Shown piece after piece: positions 54,659-64,000 of a stretch of DNA of 64,000 nucleotides. Origin of the DNA: Listeria grayi DSM 20601 (GTDB lineage: Bacteria; Bacillota; Bacilli; Lactobacillales; Listeriaceae); assembly GCF_000148995.1 (NCBI RefSeq), contig NZ_GL538353.1, positions 1 through 64,000 on the forward strand, in the 5' to 3' direction. The position numbers were made by a program, and so were the translations under genes. Under the pieces are notes generated by a model, which saw nothing but the letters and a program-made list of their open reading frames with translations, had not been told where the DNA came from and ran no database searches. Each line of letters starts with the position of its first letter. Position 1 is the first letter of the stretch.

Positions 54659-57600
54659 TTGTTAGATGTCAATAATTTTGAGTATATGAAAATTGGTCTT
54701 GCATCTCCGGATAAAATTCGTTCGTGGTCACATGGTGAAGTTAAAAAACCAGAAACCATCAACTACAGAACTTTAAAACCAGAACGCGACGGTTTGTTCT
54801 GTGAACGTATCTTTGGTCCAATGAAAGACTGGGAATGTTCGTGTGGTAAGTACAAACGCGTACGTTATAAAGGCGTAGTTTGTGACCGTTGCGGCGTAGA
54901 AGTGACCAAATCCAAAGTACGTCGTGAACGTATGGGACACATTGAGCTAGCTGCTCCTGTTTCTCACATTTGGTATTTCAAAGGTATCCCAAGCCGTATG
55001 GGTCTTGTAATGGACATGAGCCCGCGTGCACTGGAAGAAATCATTTACTTCGCTTCCTACGTTGTAACTGAACCAGGCGATACCCCACTAGAAAAGAAAC
55101 AATTACTTTCTGAAAAAGAATACCGTGTTTACCGTGAAAAATACGGGAAAAATTTCCACGCTGGAATGGGTGCAGAAGCAATCAAAAAGATTCTTTCTGA
55201 CATCGATCTAGAAAAAGAAACACAAGAATTGAAAGCTGAACTTCAAACAGCACAAGGACAACGTCGTACACGTGCTATTCGTCGTTTGGAAGTAATGGAA
55301 GCATTCCGTAATTCCGGCAATGAGCCAAGCTGGATGATCTTGGATGTACTACCTGTTATCCCGCCGGAAATCCGTCCAATGGTTCAATTAGAAGGTGGAC
55401 GTTTTGCAACAAGTGACTTGAATGACTTGTACCGCCGGGTTATCAACCGGAACAACCGTTTGAAACGTTTGCTTGATTTAGGTGCGCCTAACATCATCGT
55501 GCAAAATGAAAAACGTATGCTCCAAGAAGCTGTCGACGCATTGATCGATAACGGTCGTCGCGGTCGTCCAGTTACAGGACCAGGTAATCGCCCATTGAAA
55601 TCTCTTTCTCACATGCTGAAAGGGAAACAAGGACGTTTCCGTCAAAACTTACTAGGTAAACGTGTCGACTATTCCGGTCGTTCCGTTATCGTCGTAGGTC
55701 CAAACCTTAAAATGTATCAATGTGGTCTGCCAAAAGAAATGGCGCTTGAATTATTCAAACCATTTGTTATGAAAGAGCTCGTTTCTCGCGGTTTAGCACA
55801 CAATATCAAGAGCGCAAAACGTAAGATCGAACGTATGGCAGCTGAAGTTTGGGACGTTTTAGAAGAAGTTATCCGGGAACATCCGGTTCTCCTTAACCGC
55901 GCACCTACACTTCACCGTCTTGGTATCCAAGCATTTGAACCAACGCTTGTAGAAGGCCGGGCGATCCGTCTTCACCCGCTAGTATGTACAGCTTACAACG
56001 CTGACTTCGATGGTGACCAAATGGCGGTCCACGTGCCATTGTCTGCAGAAGCACAAGCAGAAGCTCGTCTTCTAATGCTCGCAGCTCAAAACATTCTAAA
56101 TCCAAAAGATGGTAAACCAGTTGTAACACCATCTCAAGATATGGTACTAGGTAACTACTACTTAACATTAGAACGTGAAAATGCTGTCGGCGAAGGTTTA
56201 GTTTTCAAAGATATCAACGAAGCAATGATCGCTTATACAAACGGTTACGTGCATTTGCATTCTCGTATCGGGGTTTATGCTGGATCGATCCAAAATGAAC
56301 GCTTTACAGAAGAACAACGTAAACAATTGTTGATCACAACCGTTGGTAAATTGGTATTCAACACGATTCTTCCGGAATCATTCCCGTATATCAACGAACC
56401 AACGAAATATAACCTTGAAATCGAAACACCTACGAAATACTTTGTCGATACAACAACAGATGTGAAAACGCATATCGCGAACCAACCGTTGATCGATCCA
56501 TTCAAAAAAGGTATCTTAGGAAACATCATTGCAGAAGTATTCAAGAAGTTCCACATTACGGAAACTTCCAAAATGCTTGACCGCATGAAAGATCTAGGAT
56601 TCAAGATCTCCACAAAAGCCGGCATCACAGTTGGTATCGCGGATATCTTGACACTCCAAGAAAAACCGGAGATCCTTGAAAAAGCACATGACAAAGTTGA
56701 AAAAATCACCAAACAATTCCGTCGTGGTCTGATTACAGATGATGAACGTTATGAACGTGTTATCGGTGTTTGGAATGCTGCCAAAGATGAGATCCAAAAT
56801 AAACTGATCTTGAGTTTGGAACGCTTGAACCCAATCTTCATGATGCAAGATTCTGGAGCTCGTGGTAACATCTCCAACTTTACACAACTTGCCGGTATGC
56901 GTGGTCTAATGGCCGATCCATCCGGACGTATCGTAGAACTTCCGATCACTTCCAATTTCCGTGAAGGTCTAACGGTCTTAGAATACTTCATCTCTACCCA
57001 TGGTGCTCGTAAAGGTCTTACCGATACAGCCCTTAAAACAGCCGATTCCGGTTACTTGACTCGTCGTTTGGTTGACGTAGCGCAAGATGTTATCATTCGT
57101 GAAGACGATTGTGGTACTGACCGTGGTCTAACAATCAAAGCGATCCGCGAAGGTACGGAAATCATCGAACCACTGGAAGAACGTTTGGAAGGACGTTATG
57201 CTCGTAAAACGATCAGACATCCGGAAACAAACGAGATCATCGTAAAAGAAAATGATTTGATCACCGAAGATATTGCGGTACAAATCATTGGCGCAGGTAT
57301 CGAAGAAGTTTCGATCCGTTCTGCCTTTACATGTAACACGAAACATGGTGTATGTAAGAAATGTTACGGTAAAAACTTGGCAACAGGTACAGAAGTGGAA
57401 GTCGGAGAAGCAGTTGGTATCATCGCTGCCCAATCCATTGGGGAACCAGGTACACAGCTTACAATGCGTACGTTCCATACTGGTGGGGTTGCCGGAGACG
57501 ATATCACACAAGGTCTTCCTCGTATCCAAGAAATTTTTGAAGCCCGTAATCCAAAAGGACAAGCTACGATCACAGAAGTTGCTGGTGAAGTCGTTTCGAT

Positions 57601-58270
57601 CGAAGAAGGACGCGATCGCGGTCTAGAAATCACGATCCAAGGTGTTGACGACCGTCGTTCCTACACCGTTCCTTACACAGCACGTCTAAGAGTCGAAGTT
57701 GGTTCTATGTTGGACCGTGGTGAAGCATTAACAGAAGGTTCTATCGATCCAAAAGCATTGATCCGCGTACGTGACGTATTATCCGTACAAGAATATCTAC
57801 TTGCAGAAGTACAAAAAGTTTACCGTATGCAAGGGGTAGAAATCGGCGATAAACACGTCGAAGTTATGGTACGTCAAATGTTACGTAAGATCCGTGTCAT
57901 GGATACTGGGGATACAAACATCCTTCCAGGAACACTTATGGATATCCAAACATTCACGGAAGCTAACCGCGATACGATCCTTGCCGGCAAACAACCAGCA
58001 ACAGGTCGTCCAGTATTGCTAGGAATCACGAAAGCTTCCTTGGAAACAGATTCCTTCTTGTCCGCTGCTTCCTTCCAAGAAACAACTCGTGTCCTTACAG
58101 ATGCGGCAATCAAAGGAAAACGTGACGAATTGCTAGGATTGAAAGAAAACGTAATCCTAGGTAAATTAGTCCCAGCTGGTACAGGTATCGGTCGCTACCG
58201 TAAACTGAAATCAGAAGTTATTGCTGACAAACCCGCATTAAGCGAGTCTGACGAAATCACAACATTATAA
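54659..58270 (+). CDS. rpoC: RNA polymerase beta' subunit
   Basis: The 1203-residue subunit starts with TTG (54659), 8 bases after TAGGAGG. The N-terminal zinc-ribbon cysteines are in [20 protein letters not shown], the catalytic metal triad in [12 protein letters not shown], and the second zinc site in [13 protein letters not shown]. The trigger-loop region [20 protein letters not shown] is intact. The C-terminus is slightly longer and acidic compared with what I recall for L. monocytogenes. A terminator follows. Confidence 0.98.
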   Translation: MLDVNNFEYMKIGLASPDKIRSWSHGEVKKPETINYRTLKPERDGLFCERIFGPMKDWECSCGKYKRVRYKGVVCDRCGVEVTKSKVRRERMGHIELAAPVSHIWYFKGIPSRMGLVMDMSPRALEEIIYFASYVVTEPGDTPLEKKQLLSEKEYRVYREKYGKNFHAGMGAEAIKKILSDIDLEKETQELKAELQTAQGQRRTRAIRRLEVMEAFRNSGNEPSWMILDVLPVIPPEIRPMVQLEGGRFATSDLNDLYRRVINRNNRLKRLLDLGAPNIIVQNEKRMLQEAVDALIDNGRRGRPVTGPGNRPLKSLSHMLKGKQGRFRQNLLGKRVDYSGRSVIVVGPNLKMYQCGLPKEMALELFKPFVMKELVSRGLAHNIKSAKRKIERMAAEVWDVLEEVIREHPVLLNRAPTLHRLGIQAFEPTLVEGRAIRLHPLVCTAYNADFDGDQMAVHVPLSAEAQAEARLLMLAAQNILNPKDGKPVVTPSQDMVLGNYYLTLERENAVGEGLVFKDINEAMIAYTNGYVHLHSRIGVYAGSIQNERFTEEQRKQLLITTVGKLVFNTILPESFPYINEPTKYNLEIETPTKYFVDTTTDVKTHIANQPLIDPFKKGILGNIIAEVFKKFHITETSKMLDRMKDLGFKISTKAGITVGIADILTLQEKPEILEKAHDKVEKITKQFRRGLITDDERYERVIGVWNAAKDEIQNKLILSLERLNPIFMMQDSGARGNISNFTQLAGMRGLMADPSGRIVELPITSNFREGLTVLEYFISTHGARKGLTDTALKTADSGYLTRRLVDVAQDVIIREDDCGTDRGLTIKAIREGTEIIEPLEERLEGRYARKTIRHPETNEIIVKENDLITEDIAVQIIGAGIEEVSIRSAFTCNTKHGVCKKCYGKNLATGTEVEVGEAVGIIAAQSIGEPGTQLTMRTFHTGGVAGDDITQGLPRIQEIFEARNPKGQATITEVAGEVVSIEEGRDRGLEITIQGVDDRRSYTVPYTARLRVEVGSMLDRGEALTEGSIDPKALIRVRDVLSVQEYLLAEVQKVYRMQGVEIGDKHVEVMVRQMLRKIRVMDTGDTNILPGTLMDIQTFTEANRDTILAGKQPATGRPVLLGITKASLETDSFLSAASFQETTRVLTDAAIKGKRDELLGLKENVILGKLVPAGTGIGRYRKLKSEVIADKPALSESDEITTL

Positions 58271-58278
58271 AAGAAACA

Positions 58279-58312
58279 TTGCTCCTTCATTTCGGTGAAG
58301 GAGCATTTTTTT
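58279..58312 (+). terminator. Terminator after rpoC
   Basis: TGCTCCTTCA and TGAAGGAGCA pair perfectly, followed by T7. Confidence 0.93.
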
Positions 58313-58394
58313 ATATCCAAAACATAGTAAAACCACCCTATTCGTGTTATTATGATGATAATAAGACTAGTAAAAATTCCAAACTAAAATCTGT

Positions 58395-58440
58395 GAGTAC
58401 TCATGAAAGAAGCCATTCTTTATTTGAGTACTCTTTTTTT
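58395..58440 (+). terminator. Attenuator-like hairpin before the small regulator-like gene
   Basis: GAGTACTCA (58395-58403) and TGAGTACTC (58425-58433) form a perfect 9-pair stem with T7 behind it. It lies in the leader of the gene at 58469, so it would stop transcription before that gene unless opened. Confidence 0.75.
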
Positions 58441-58468
58441 GCAGCTACAAAAAAAGGGAGATGTTCTC

Positions 58469-58714
58469 ATGTTAGACGAGCTGAAATGTATCATGCTACT
58501 TTCGATAGAAGCAGGAATACAGCCTTTAGCTTCCAACCAATCAGAAATTGCCGCTAATTTTCCTCATATTAGTTTTACTGAAGGAGATATCACCAAGGCC
58601 GTGTCATTTCTAAAGGGGAAAAACTTTATCTTGGAAGAGGATCAGCACTTCCGGTTGACTGCTAAAGGTAATGAAGTCGTTAAAAGAATTAAAAAAGCAA
58701 GGGATTTTATGTAG
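58469..58714 (+). CDS. Small winged-helix-like protein, function unknown
   Basis: The 81-residue protein has the ATG at 58469, 8 bases after AAAAAGGGAG; a longer frame would begin inside the hairpin. It reads MLDELKCIMLLSIEAGIQPL, and later ITKAVSFLKGKNFI and RLTAKGNEVV, a helix-turn-helix plus beta-wing pattern like small DNA-binding proteins. The family cannot be named. It follows rpoC and its terminator. It has an attenuator-like leader of its own. Confidence 0.7.
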   Translation: MLDELKCIMLLSIEAGIQPLASNQSEIAANFPHISFTEGDITKAVSFLKGKNFILEEDQHFRLTAKGNEVVKRIKKARDFM

Positions 58715-58890
58715 GCTAAGCAAGAATAATTGCGAAACCAATGTTAAGATGTTTAACATTTTAGGACAAATTGCTTAAAATTCTGCGTTTATTGTTTAGC
58801 CAATGAAGAGAAGTGGAATATATCTTCATAAACAAAAAAGAAAAGAGTTCTATTTCTCAAAAAATGCAGTCTAAAAGGATGTTTTGCGCT

Positions 58891-59004
58891 ATGAGCAAAA
58901 GAGTGAATAGGAAAATTTCTGCCAATATGTGGTGGATCATTATTGTAGCTTTAGTAGTTGTTTTGGCCGCGAGTCTAGTAATTGGATATACAGCACGATT
59001 ATAA
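58891..59004 (+). CDS. Small single-pass membrane protein
   Basis: The likely 37-residue product starts MSKRVNRKISANMWWIIIVA. A basic N-terminus is followed by one membrane segment (WWIIIVALVVVLAASLVIG). AAAAGGA lies about 12 bases upstream, so the start is uncertain; a frame from 58813 or 58864 is also open. Function unknown. It precedes the glycosyltransferase gene by 68 bases. Confidence 0.6.
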   Translation: MSKRVNRKISANMWWIIIVALVVVLAASLVIGYTARL

Positions 59005-59072
59005 GGGATAAGAAGAAAGAAAGGCGCGGGGAACGTCTTTTTTCTTTACCAAAAAGAGAGGGAGGAATCAGG

Positions 59073-60725
59073 ATGAACTTGAAAAGCAGTTATGTGAAAA
59101 GTTGGTTGGAAGAAGAAATCAAGGAGAACACAGTTGCTTTTGTGATGCAACAAACAGCAGCAGAGATTGTTGAAAAAATTATAGCAGACAATCCGGAATT
59201 GAAGAAAAAACAACGGTTTGATCTTGAAAAGTTGGAAACTGTAGAAAATATAAGATGCCTAGCCACTGCAGAATACATTATTGCAGATGTAGAGTTACCG
59301 ACTTTCTTTTCAAAACGAGAAGGGCAAACTTATATCTTTATCAGCTATACCAAAGAATGGAACGCAAACTTGACAAGACTTTTGCTCCATGCGGATTATA
59401 TTATCGAGCATGAAGGTAGCTTGGAACTACCTAAAAACATGAAAACTATCATCGACGGGCAAATAGTGCCATCGAACAATTATACTTTTATCAAGCGGAG
59501 AGAGCAGCTGGCAACATCAAAAGCCAAAAAGAATATCGTCATGTACTGTGGCGGCTTCAAGAATAATGGGATCACTTCTTCTGCCCTTAACTTAATGAAA
59601 AACTTGAATAAAGATAAATACCAGATCATTGTCATTGAGCAAGAAAAATTACCGTATTATGAAGCCCTCAACTTTAAAAAGATACCGGAACACGTTATCA
59701 AGATTCAGATCCCAGGCAATATCAATATTGCTCACGATGAGGAAGAGGTCTTTTTAGATTTTCATTGTCATCCATTAGAACATTTAATGAAAAATGGGCC
59801 TACCGGTTTTCTGACTGATGAGATCAAAACGATTTATCAAAGAGAATTACAACGCGTACTCGGGAATATCGAGATCGATATTGCCCTTGATTTTGACGGC
59901 TATTTCAAATATTGGACATTGTTGCTCGCTTCCTCTAATAGTCCGAGGAAAATCATTTATCAACATAATGAGATGATGCAAGAGTATAGTAAAAAGCTAG
60001 GGAAAGCGTATAAGCACAGATCAGATCTGAATATCATCTTCCCGCTTTATAATTACTTTGACGTGATCGTTTCTGTTGCCAAACAAACAGGAGAAGTGAA
60101 TAAACAACATCTGGAACATGTCGTTCAGGATACGAGCAAGATGACCTATATCCACAATTCGATCGATTATGAAGCCATCCTAAGTTCTGCAAAGGAAGAC
60201 AACGATATCGAGATTCCCTCCGATACTTTCAACTTTGTGACGATGGGAAGATTGTCGCCAGAAAAAAACCATAAAGGGCTGATAAAAGCATTTAAACAGC
60301 TACAAGAAAAACATGCAGATACACAGCTTTTTATTATCGGGCTTGGTGAACTAGAAGAAGAATTGAAGAAGTATACCAGCGAATTAGGACTGGAGGATAA
60401 AGTCCATATCCTCGGCCAGCTGGAGAATCCTTTTCCGATAATAAACGCATGCGATGCTTTTGTTTTATCATCTATCCATGAAGGACAGCCGATGGTGCTG
60501 CTGGAATGTCTGGTTCTTGAAAAGCCGATCGTATCGACGAATATCCCCGGTTGCTACAGTATTTTGAAAGACGGTTATGGTTTGTTAGTAGATAAAAGCA
60601 CAGAAGGGCTAGTGGAAGGCATGGAAAAACTCTTGTTGGGCTATGATGATTTTAAAAAATTCGATTATAAAGCATACAATAAAGAAGCCGTTAAAATGCT
60701 GGAAGAAGTCTTGGAAGGAAAGTGA
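59073..60725 (+). CDS. GT4-family glycosyltransferase
   Basis: The 550-residue protein (ATG 59073 after GGGAGG) has an N-terminal half of about 140 residues that I do not recognise, then a GT-B fold. The C-terminal donor site is clear: GRLSPEKNHKGLIKAF, VHILGQLENPFPI and the E-x7-E motif EGQPMVLLECLVLEKP. It is similar to enzymes that glycosylate wall or poly(glycerol/ribitol phosphate) polymers, but the acceptor is unknown. No membrane segment is seen. Confidence 0.87.
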   Translation: MNLKSSYVKSWLEEEIKENTVAFVMQQTAAEIVEKIIADNPELKKKQRFDLEKLETVENIRCLATAEYIIADVELPTFFSKREGQTYIFISYTKEWNANLTRLLLHADYIIEHEGSLELPKNMKTIIDGQIVPSNNYTFIKRREQLATSKAKKNIVMYCGGFKNNGITSSALNLMKNLNKDKYQIIVIEQEKLPYYEALNFKKIPEHVIKIQIPGNINIAHDEEEVFLDFHCHPLEHLMKNGPTGFLTDEIKTIYQRELQRVLGNIEIDIALDFDGYFKYWTLLLASSNSPRKIIYQHNEMMQEYSKKLGKAYKHRSDLNIIFPLYNYFDVIVSVAKQTGEVNKQHLEHVVQDTSKMTYIHNSIDYEAILSSAKEDNDIEIPSDTFNFVTMGRLSPEKNHKGLIKAFKQLQEKHADTQLFIIGLGELEEELKKYTSELGLEDKVHILGQLENPFPIINACDAFVLSSIHEGQPMVLLECLVLEKPIVSTNIPGCYSILKDGYGLLVDKSTEGLVEGMEKLLLGYDDFKKFDYKAYNKEAVKMLEEVLEGK

Positions 60726-60733
60726 TTTCGTTC

Positions 60734-60762
60734 TTGACATGTAATGCATTACACAGTTTATG
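60734..60762 (+). promoter_or_regulatory. Promoter with perfect palindrome before the GH1 gene
   Basis: TTGACA (60734-60739) is followed by the perfect palindrome TGTAATGCATTACA (60740-60753), then a weak -10 TTTATG (60757-60762) at 17 bases. The palindrome fills the spacer, a repressor position. It is not a cre box. Confidence 0.7.
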
Positions 60763-60774
60763 CTTGGTTCATGA

Positions 60775-62253
<1,479 letters not shown>

Positions 62254-62266
62254 GATATTTTTCTCG

Positions 62267-62297
62267 CAAGCCAGTGTAGATCACTGGCTTGTTTTTC
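62267..62297 (+). terminator. Terminator after the GH1 gene
   Basis: CAAGCCAGTG and CACTGGCTTG pair perfectly around TAGAT, with T5 behind. Confidence 0.92.
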
Positions 62298-62358
62298 TAT
62301 GCCGAAAAACGCTATAATAAACGTAATTTCGGATTGAACGAGTTGGAGGGAGTTAAGG

Positions 62359-62880
62359 ATGGCAGGAATTTATATACGCCAAGCAAAAGAGAGAGATCTA
62401 GTAGCAATCATGCAGATCATTGGAGAAGCAAAGCAGCTGCTGAAACAAGAGGGTAGTCCGCAATGGCAGGATGGCCATCCGAATGAAGAAGTGCTGATAG
62501 CCGACATCGCGAGCGGTTGCTGCTATGTACTGATATGCGGAAAAAGGATAGCAGGAACAGCGACATTGCTGGAAGAAAAGGAAAAAAACTATGCGAAGAT
62601 CGAAGCAGGGAGCTGGCTGAACGAGAATACTCCTTACACGACGATCCACCGTATCGCGATCTCTGCCGAGTACCGCGGAAGGCAACTGGGTCAATATTTT
62701 TTCTCCAATCTTATCAGCTTATCCGTAGCGAAAGGCTGTTCGCAAGTCCGTATCGATACCCACGAATTGAATGTCCGCATGCAGCATTATATCAAGAAAT
62801 TCGATTTTAGCTACCGCGGTATCATTTATGTAACACCAGATGAAAATGGAAAACGACTAGCTTATGAGTGGAATGGTTGA
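62359..62880 (+). CDS. GNAT-family N-acetyltransferase
   Basis: The 173-residue protein has the acetyl-CoA loop in IAISAEYRGRQLGQYFFSNL (about 96-115) and a typical GNAT strand-helix order. The substrate is unknown. GGAGG precedes the ATG. A candidate -10 TATAAT lies at 62313-62318. Confidence 0.87.
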   Translation: MAGIYIRQAKERDLVAIMQIIGEAKQLLKQEGSPQWQDGHPNEEVLIADIASGCCYVLICGKRIAGTATLLEEKEKNYAKIEAGSWLNENTPYTTIHRIAISAEYRGRQLGQYFFSNLISLSVAKGCSQVRIDTHELNVRMQHYIKKFDFSYRGIIYVTPDENGKRLAYEWNG

Positions 62881-62947
62881 ACAGAAAACTAATAATGTAC
62901 CGTTTTTTCCAATTTAATGAAACATATACCGGAATAGACTCTGTGCA

Positions 62948-62977
62948 TTGAATACCGCGGTCTACATTCGCTATAAT
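62948..62977 (+). promoter_or_regulatory. Promoter of the VOC gene
   Basis: TTGAAT (62948-62953), 18 bases, TATAAT (62972-62977). Confidence 0.7.
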
Positions 62978-63010
62978 GAAGACAGTCATAACGATTTAGG
63001 AGGGCTTCAT

Positions 63011-63853
63011 ATGGAGATTGCCGGGCTTCACCACATTACAGCGGTAACGACTGATTTAGAAAAGAATCGCTTCTTTTATGCAGAAGTATTAGGACTTCGA
63101 ACCGTGAAAGAAGCAGACGAGTCAGAGAAATTCATTTATTATGGGGATGCGTTAGGGACACCGGGGACGTTAGTTGCATTTGTCGAAGAAAAGGAAGCGC
63201 TACCAACTATATTCGGAAGAAATCAAATTTCTGTCATCGGTTTTACAGTACCATCCAAAGCTTCACTCGTTTATTTTGGTAAGCGCTTTAACGAATATGA
63301 TATTTCATACCAATCCATTACCGAATACGGCCGGGAAGGGATTTCTCTGTGCGATCCCGATGGGTTGAGAGTGCATCTGATCGTTGCAGAAAATGAACTG
63401 CTACGGCCTGTGCACCAACTTTGGGAAGAAAGTCCGATACCTCTTGAATATCAGATTTTGGGACTGGGCCCGGTGCGATTTTCCATTTTCAAAAAAATGC
63501 GAACGGATGATATGCTCGTGAAATTATTTGGTTATATACGCAAAGGGGCCTACGAGGAGGATGAGAAATATCTTACTGTTTTTCAAAGCGGACCGGCTAG
63601 TGAAATCCATGTAGAATCGCGGCCGGATTTGAGTGTGCAGCCAATTGGAGCGGGAGCAGTCAGCCATATCGCTTTTCGCACTTCCAATGAAGCATCGTTA
63701 GAACAATGGCAGGCCTATTTGAAAAAGAAAAAAATCAAACATTCCGAAATCAAAGATCATGGCGCATTTCAGTCGATCTATTTTAAAGAAACGCATGGCT
63801 TGCTGATCGAGATCGCTACCGCTACGCCGGGATTTGGCTTGGAAGCAAATTAA
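63011..63853 (+). CDS. VOC-family protein (glyoxalase/ring-cleaving dioxygenase type)
   Basis: The ATG at 63011, preceded by TAGGAGG, gives 280 residues; a longer frame would cover the promoter. Two VOC modules are seen. The first starts AGLHHITAVTTDLEKNRFFY and contains DPDGLRVHLI. The second starts near HIAFRTSNEASLEQW and ends in THGLLIEIAT. Metal ligands His and Glu are in place. Such two-module proteins (MhqO/YkcA-like) take part in quinone or aromatic detoxification; the substrate here is not shown. Confidence 0.87.
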   Translation: MEIAGLHHITAVTTDLEKNRFFYAEVLGLRTVKEADESEKFIYYGDALGTPGTLVAFVEEKEALPTIFGRNQISVIGFTVPSKASLVYFGKRFNEYDISYQSITEYGREGISLCDPDGLRVHLIVAENELLRPVHQLWEESPIPLEYQILGLGPVRFSIFKKMRTDDMLVKLFGYIRKGAYEEDEKYLTVFQSGPASEIHVESRPDLSVQPIGAGAVSHIAFRTSNEASLEQWQAYLKKKKIKHSEIKDHGAFQSIYFKETHGLLIEIATATPGFGLEAN

Positions 63854-63916
63854 GGCTTATCAATTTATTTCCTTCATGATACAATTTAAAAGACAGTATG
63901 AAGGAGGAAGTACGGA

Positions 63917-64000
63917 TTGGATAAAAAAGTATTGCGATTCTATTTTATAAGACACGGAAAAACGGAATGGAATATTTCCAGACAAATGCAGGGCTGGGGA
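63917..64000 (+). CDS. Histidine phosphatase family protein, 5' part (cut by window end)
   Basis: A TTG start at 63917, after AAGGAGG, opens a frame that runs off the window after 28 codons. It contains the catalytic start FYFIRHGKTEWN of the phosphoglycerate-mutase-like (histidine phosphatase) family. It lacks the signal peptide of the protein at 49613. Extended -10 TGATACAAT is at 63877-63885. Confidence 0.85.
   Translation, partial: MDKKVLRFYFIRHGKTEWNISRQMQGWG

Noticed and set aside
51318-58113. Many minus-strand frames of 70-160 codons opposite rpoB and rpoC
   Set aside because: They are shadows of strongly biased codon use in highly expressed genes, without ribosome sites or domain patterns.
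58813-58890. Longer N-terminus of the small membrane protein
   Set aside because: No ribosome site is seen before 58813. The shorter product begins with a typical basic-then-hydrophobic arrangement, though I cannot exclude the ATG at 58864.

Overview
The window is a continuous piece of a low-GC Firmicutes chromosome. The RpoB and RpoC sequences, the gene content and the gene order (23S-5S rRNA, ctsR-mcsA-mcsB-clpC, radA, yacL, ispD, ispF, gltX, cysE-cysS, mrnC, rlmB, yacP, sigH, rpmG, secE, nusG, rplK, rplA, rplJ, rplL, ybxB, rpoB, rpoC, phospho-beta-glucosidase) point to the genus Listeria. Protein differences and several insertions suggest a species other than L. monocytogenes. That is my recognition, not a database result.

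Layout. 1-920: the 3' part of a 23S gene, a 5S gene and their terminator. 940-5566: the class III heat-shock operon with its promoter and CtsR box. 5640-10920: radA, yacL, ispDF and gltX. 10920-13170: an insertion between gltX and cysE, made of a MerR-type regulator facing a short-chain dehydrogenase and an aldo/keto reductase. 13169-13950: a cysteine T-box flanked on both sides by copies of a 66-bp two-hairpin tandem repeat. 13951-19530: cysE to nusG. 19660-21260: an accessory patch between nusG and rplK with an EsxA-like WXG100 protein, a staphylococcal-type tandem lipoprotein homologue that has lost its lipobox cysteine, and small decayed reading frames. 21264-23730: the L11-L1 and L10-L12 operons, with an L10 leader. 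23773-25515: ybxB and azlCD.

25627-49430 is a large carbohydrate-use island between the rplL side and rpoB. It has three blocks. (a) A carbohydrate ABC transporter without its own ATPase: two permeases, a YesL-like protein, a YesM/YesN-like two-component system and a solute-binding lipoprotein. (b) A PTS operon: PRD regulator, separate EIIA, EIIB and EIIC, class II aldolase, D-lyxose isomerase family protein, mutarotase and xylulokinase-family kinase. (c) An alpha-mannosidase cluster: GH92 and a GntR/LacI-type regulator on one side, GH125 and GH38 on the other, followed by an extra GAPDH gene. The mannosidases have no signal peptides. The simplest reading is uptake of manno-oligosaccharides (perhaps N-glycan derived) by the ABC system and trimming in the cytosol.

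49450-50440 carries a beta-glucoside-type control region (cre, strong promoter, LicT/BglG antiterminator target and terminator). It sits in front of a lipoprotein histidine phosphatase that is frameshifted in a run of nine A. rpoB and rpoC follow, each with a long structured leader. The window ends with a small winged-helix-like protein behind an attenuator, a small membrane protein, a GT4 glycosyltransferase, a GH1 phospho-beta-glucosidase with a perfect palindrome in its promoter, a GNAT protein, a VOC-family protein and the start of another histidine phosphatase. I saw no tRNA genes, insertion sequences, prophage or CRISPR array.
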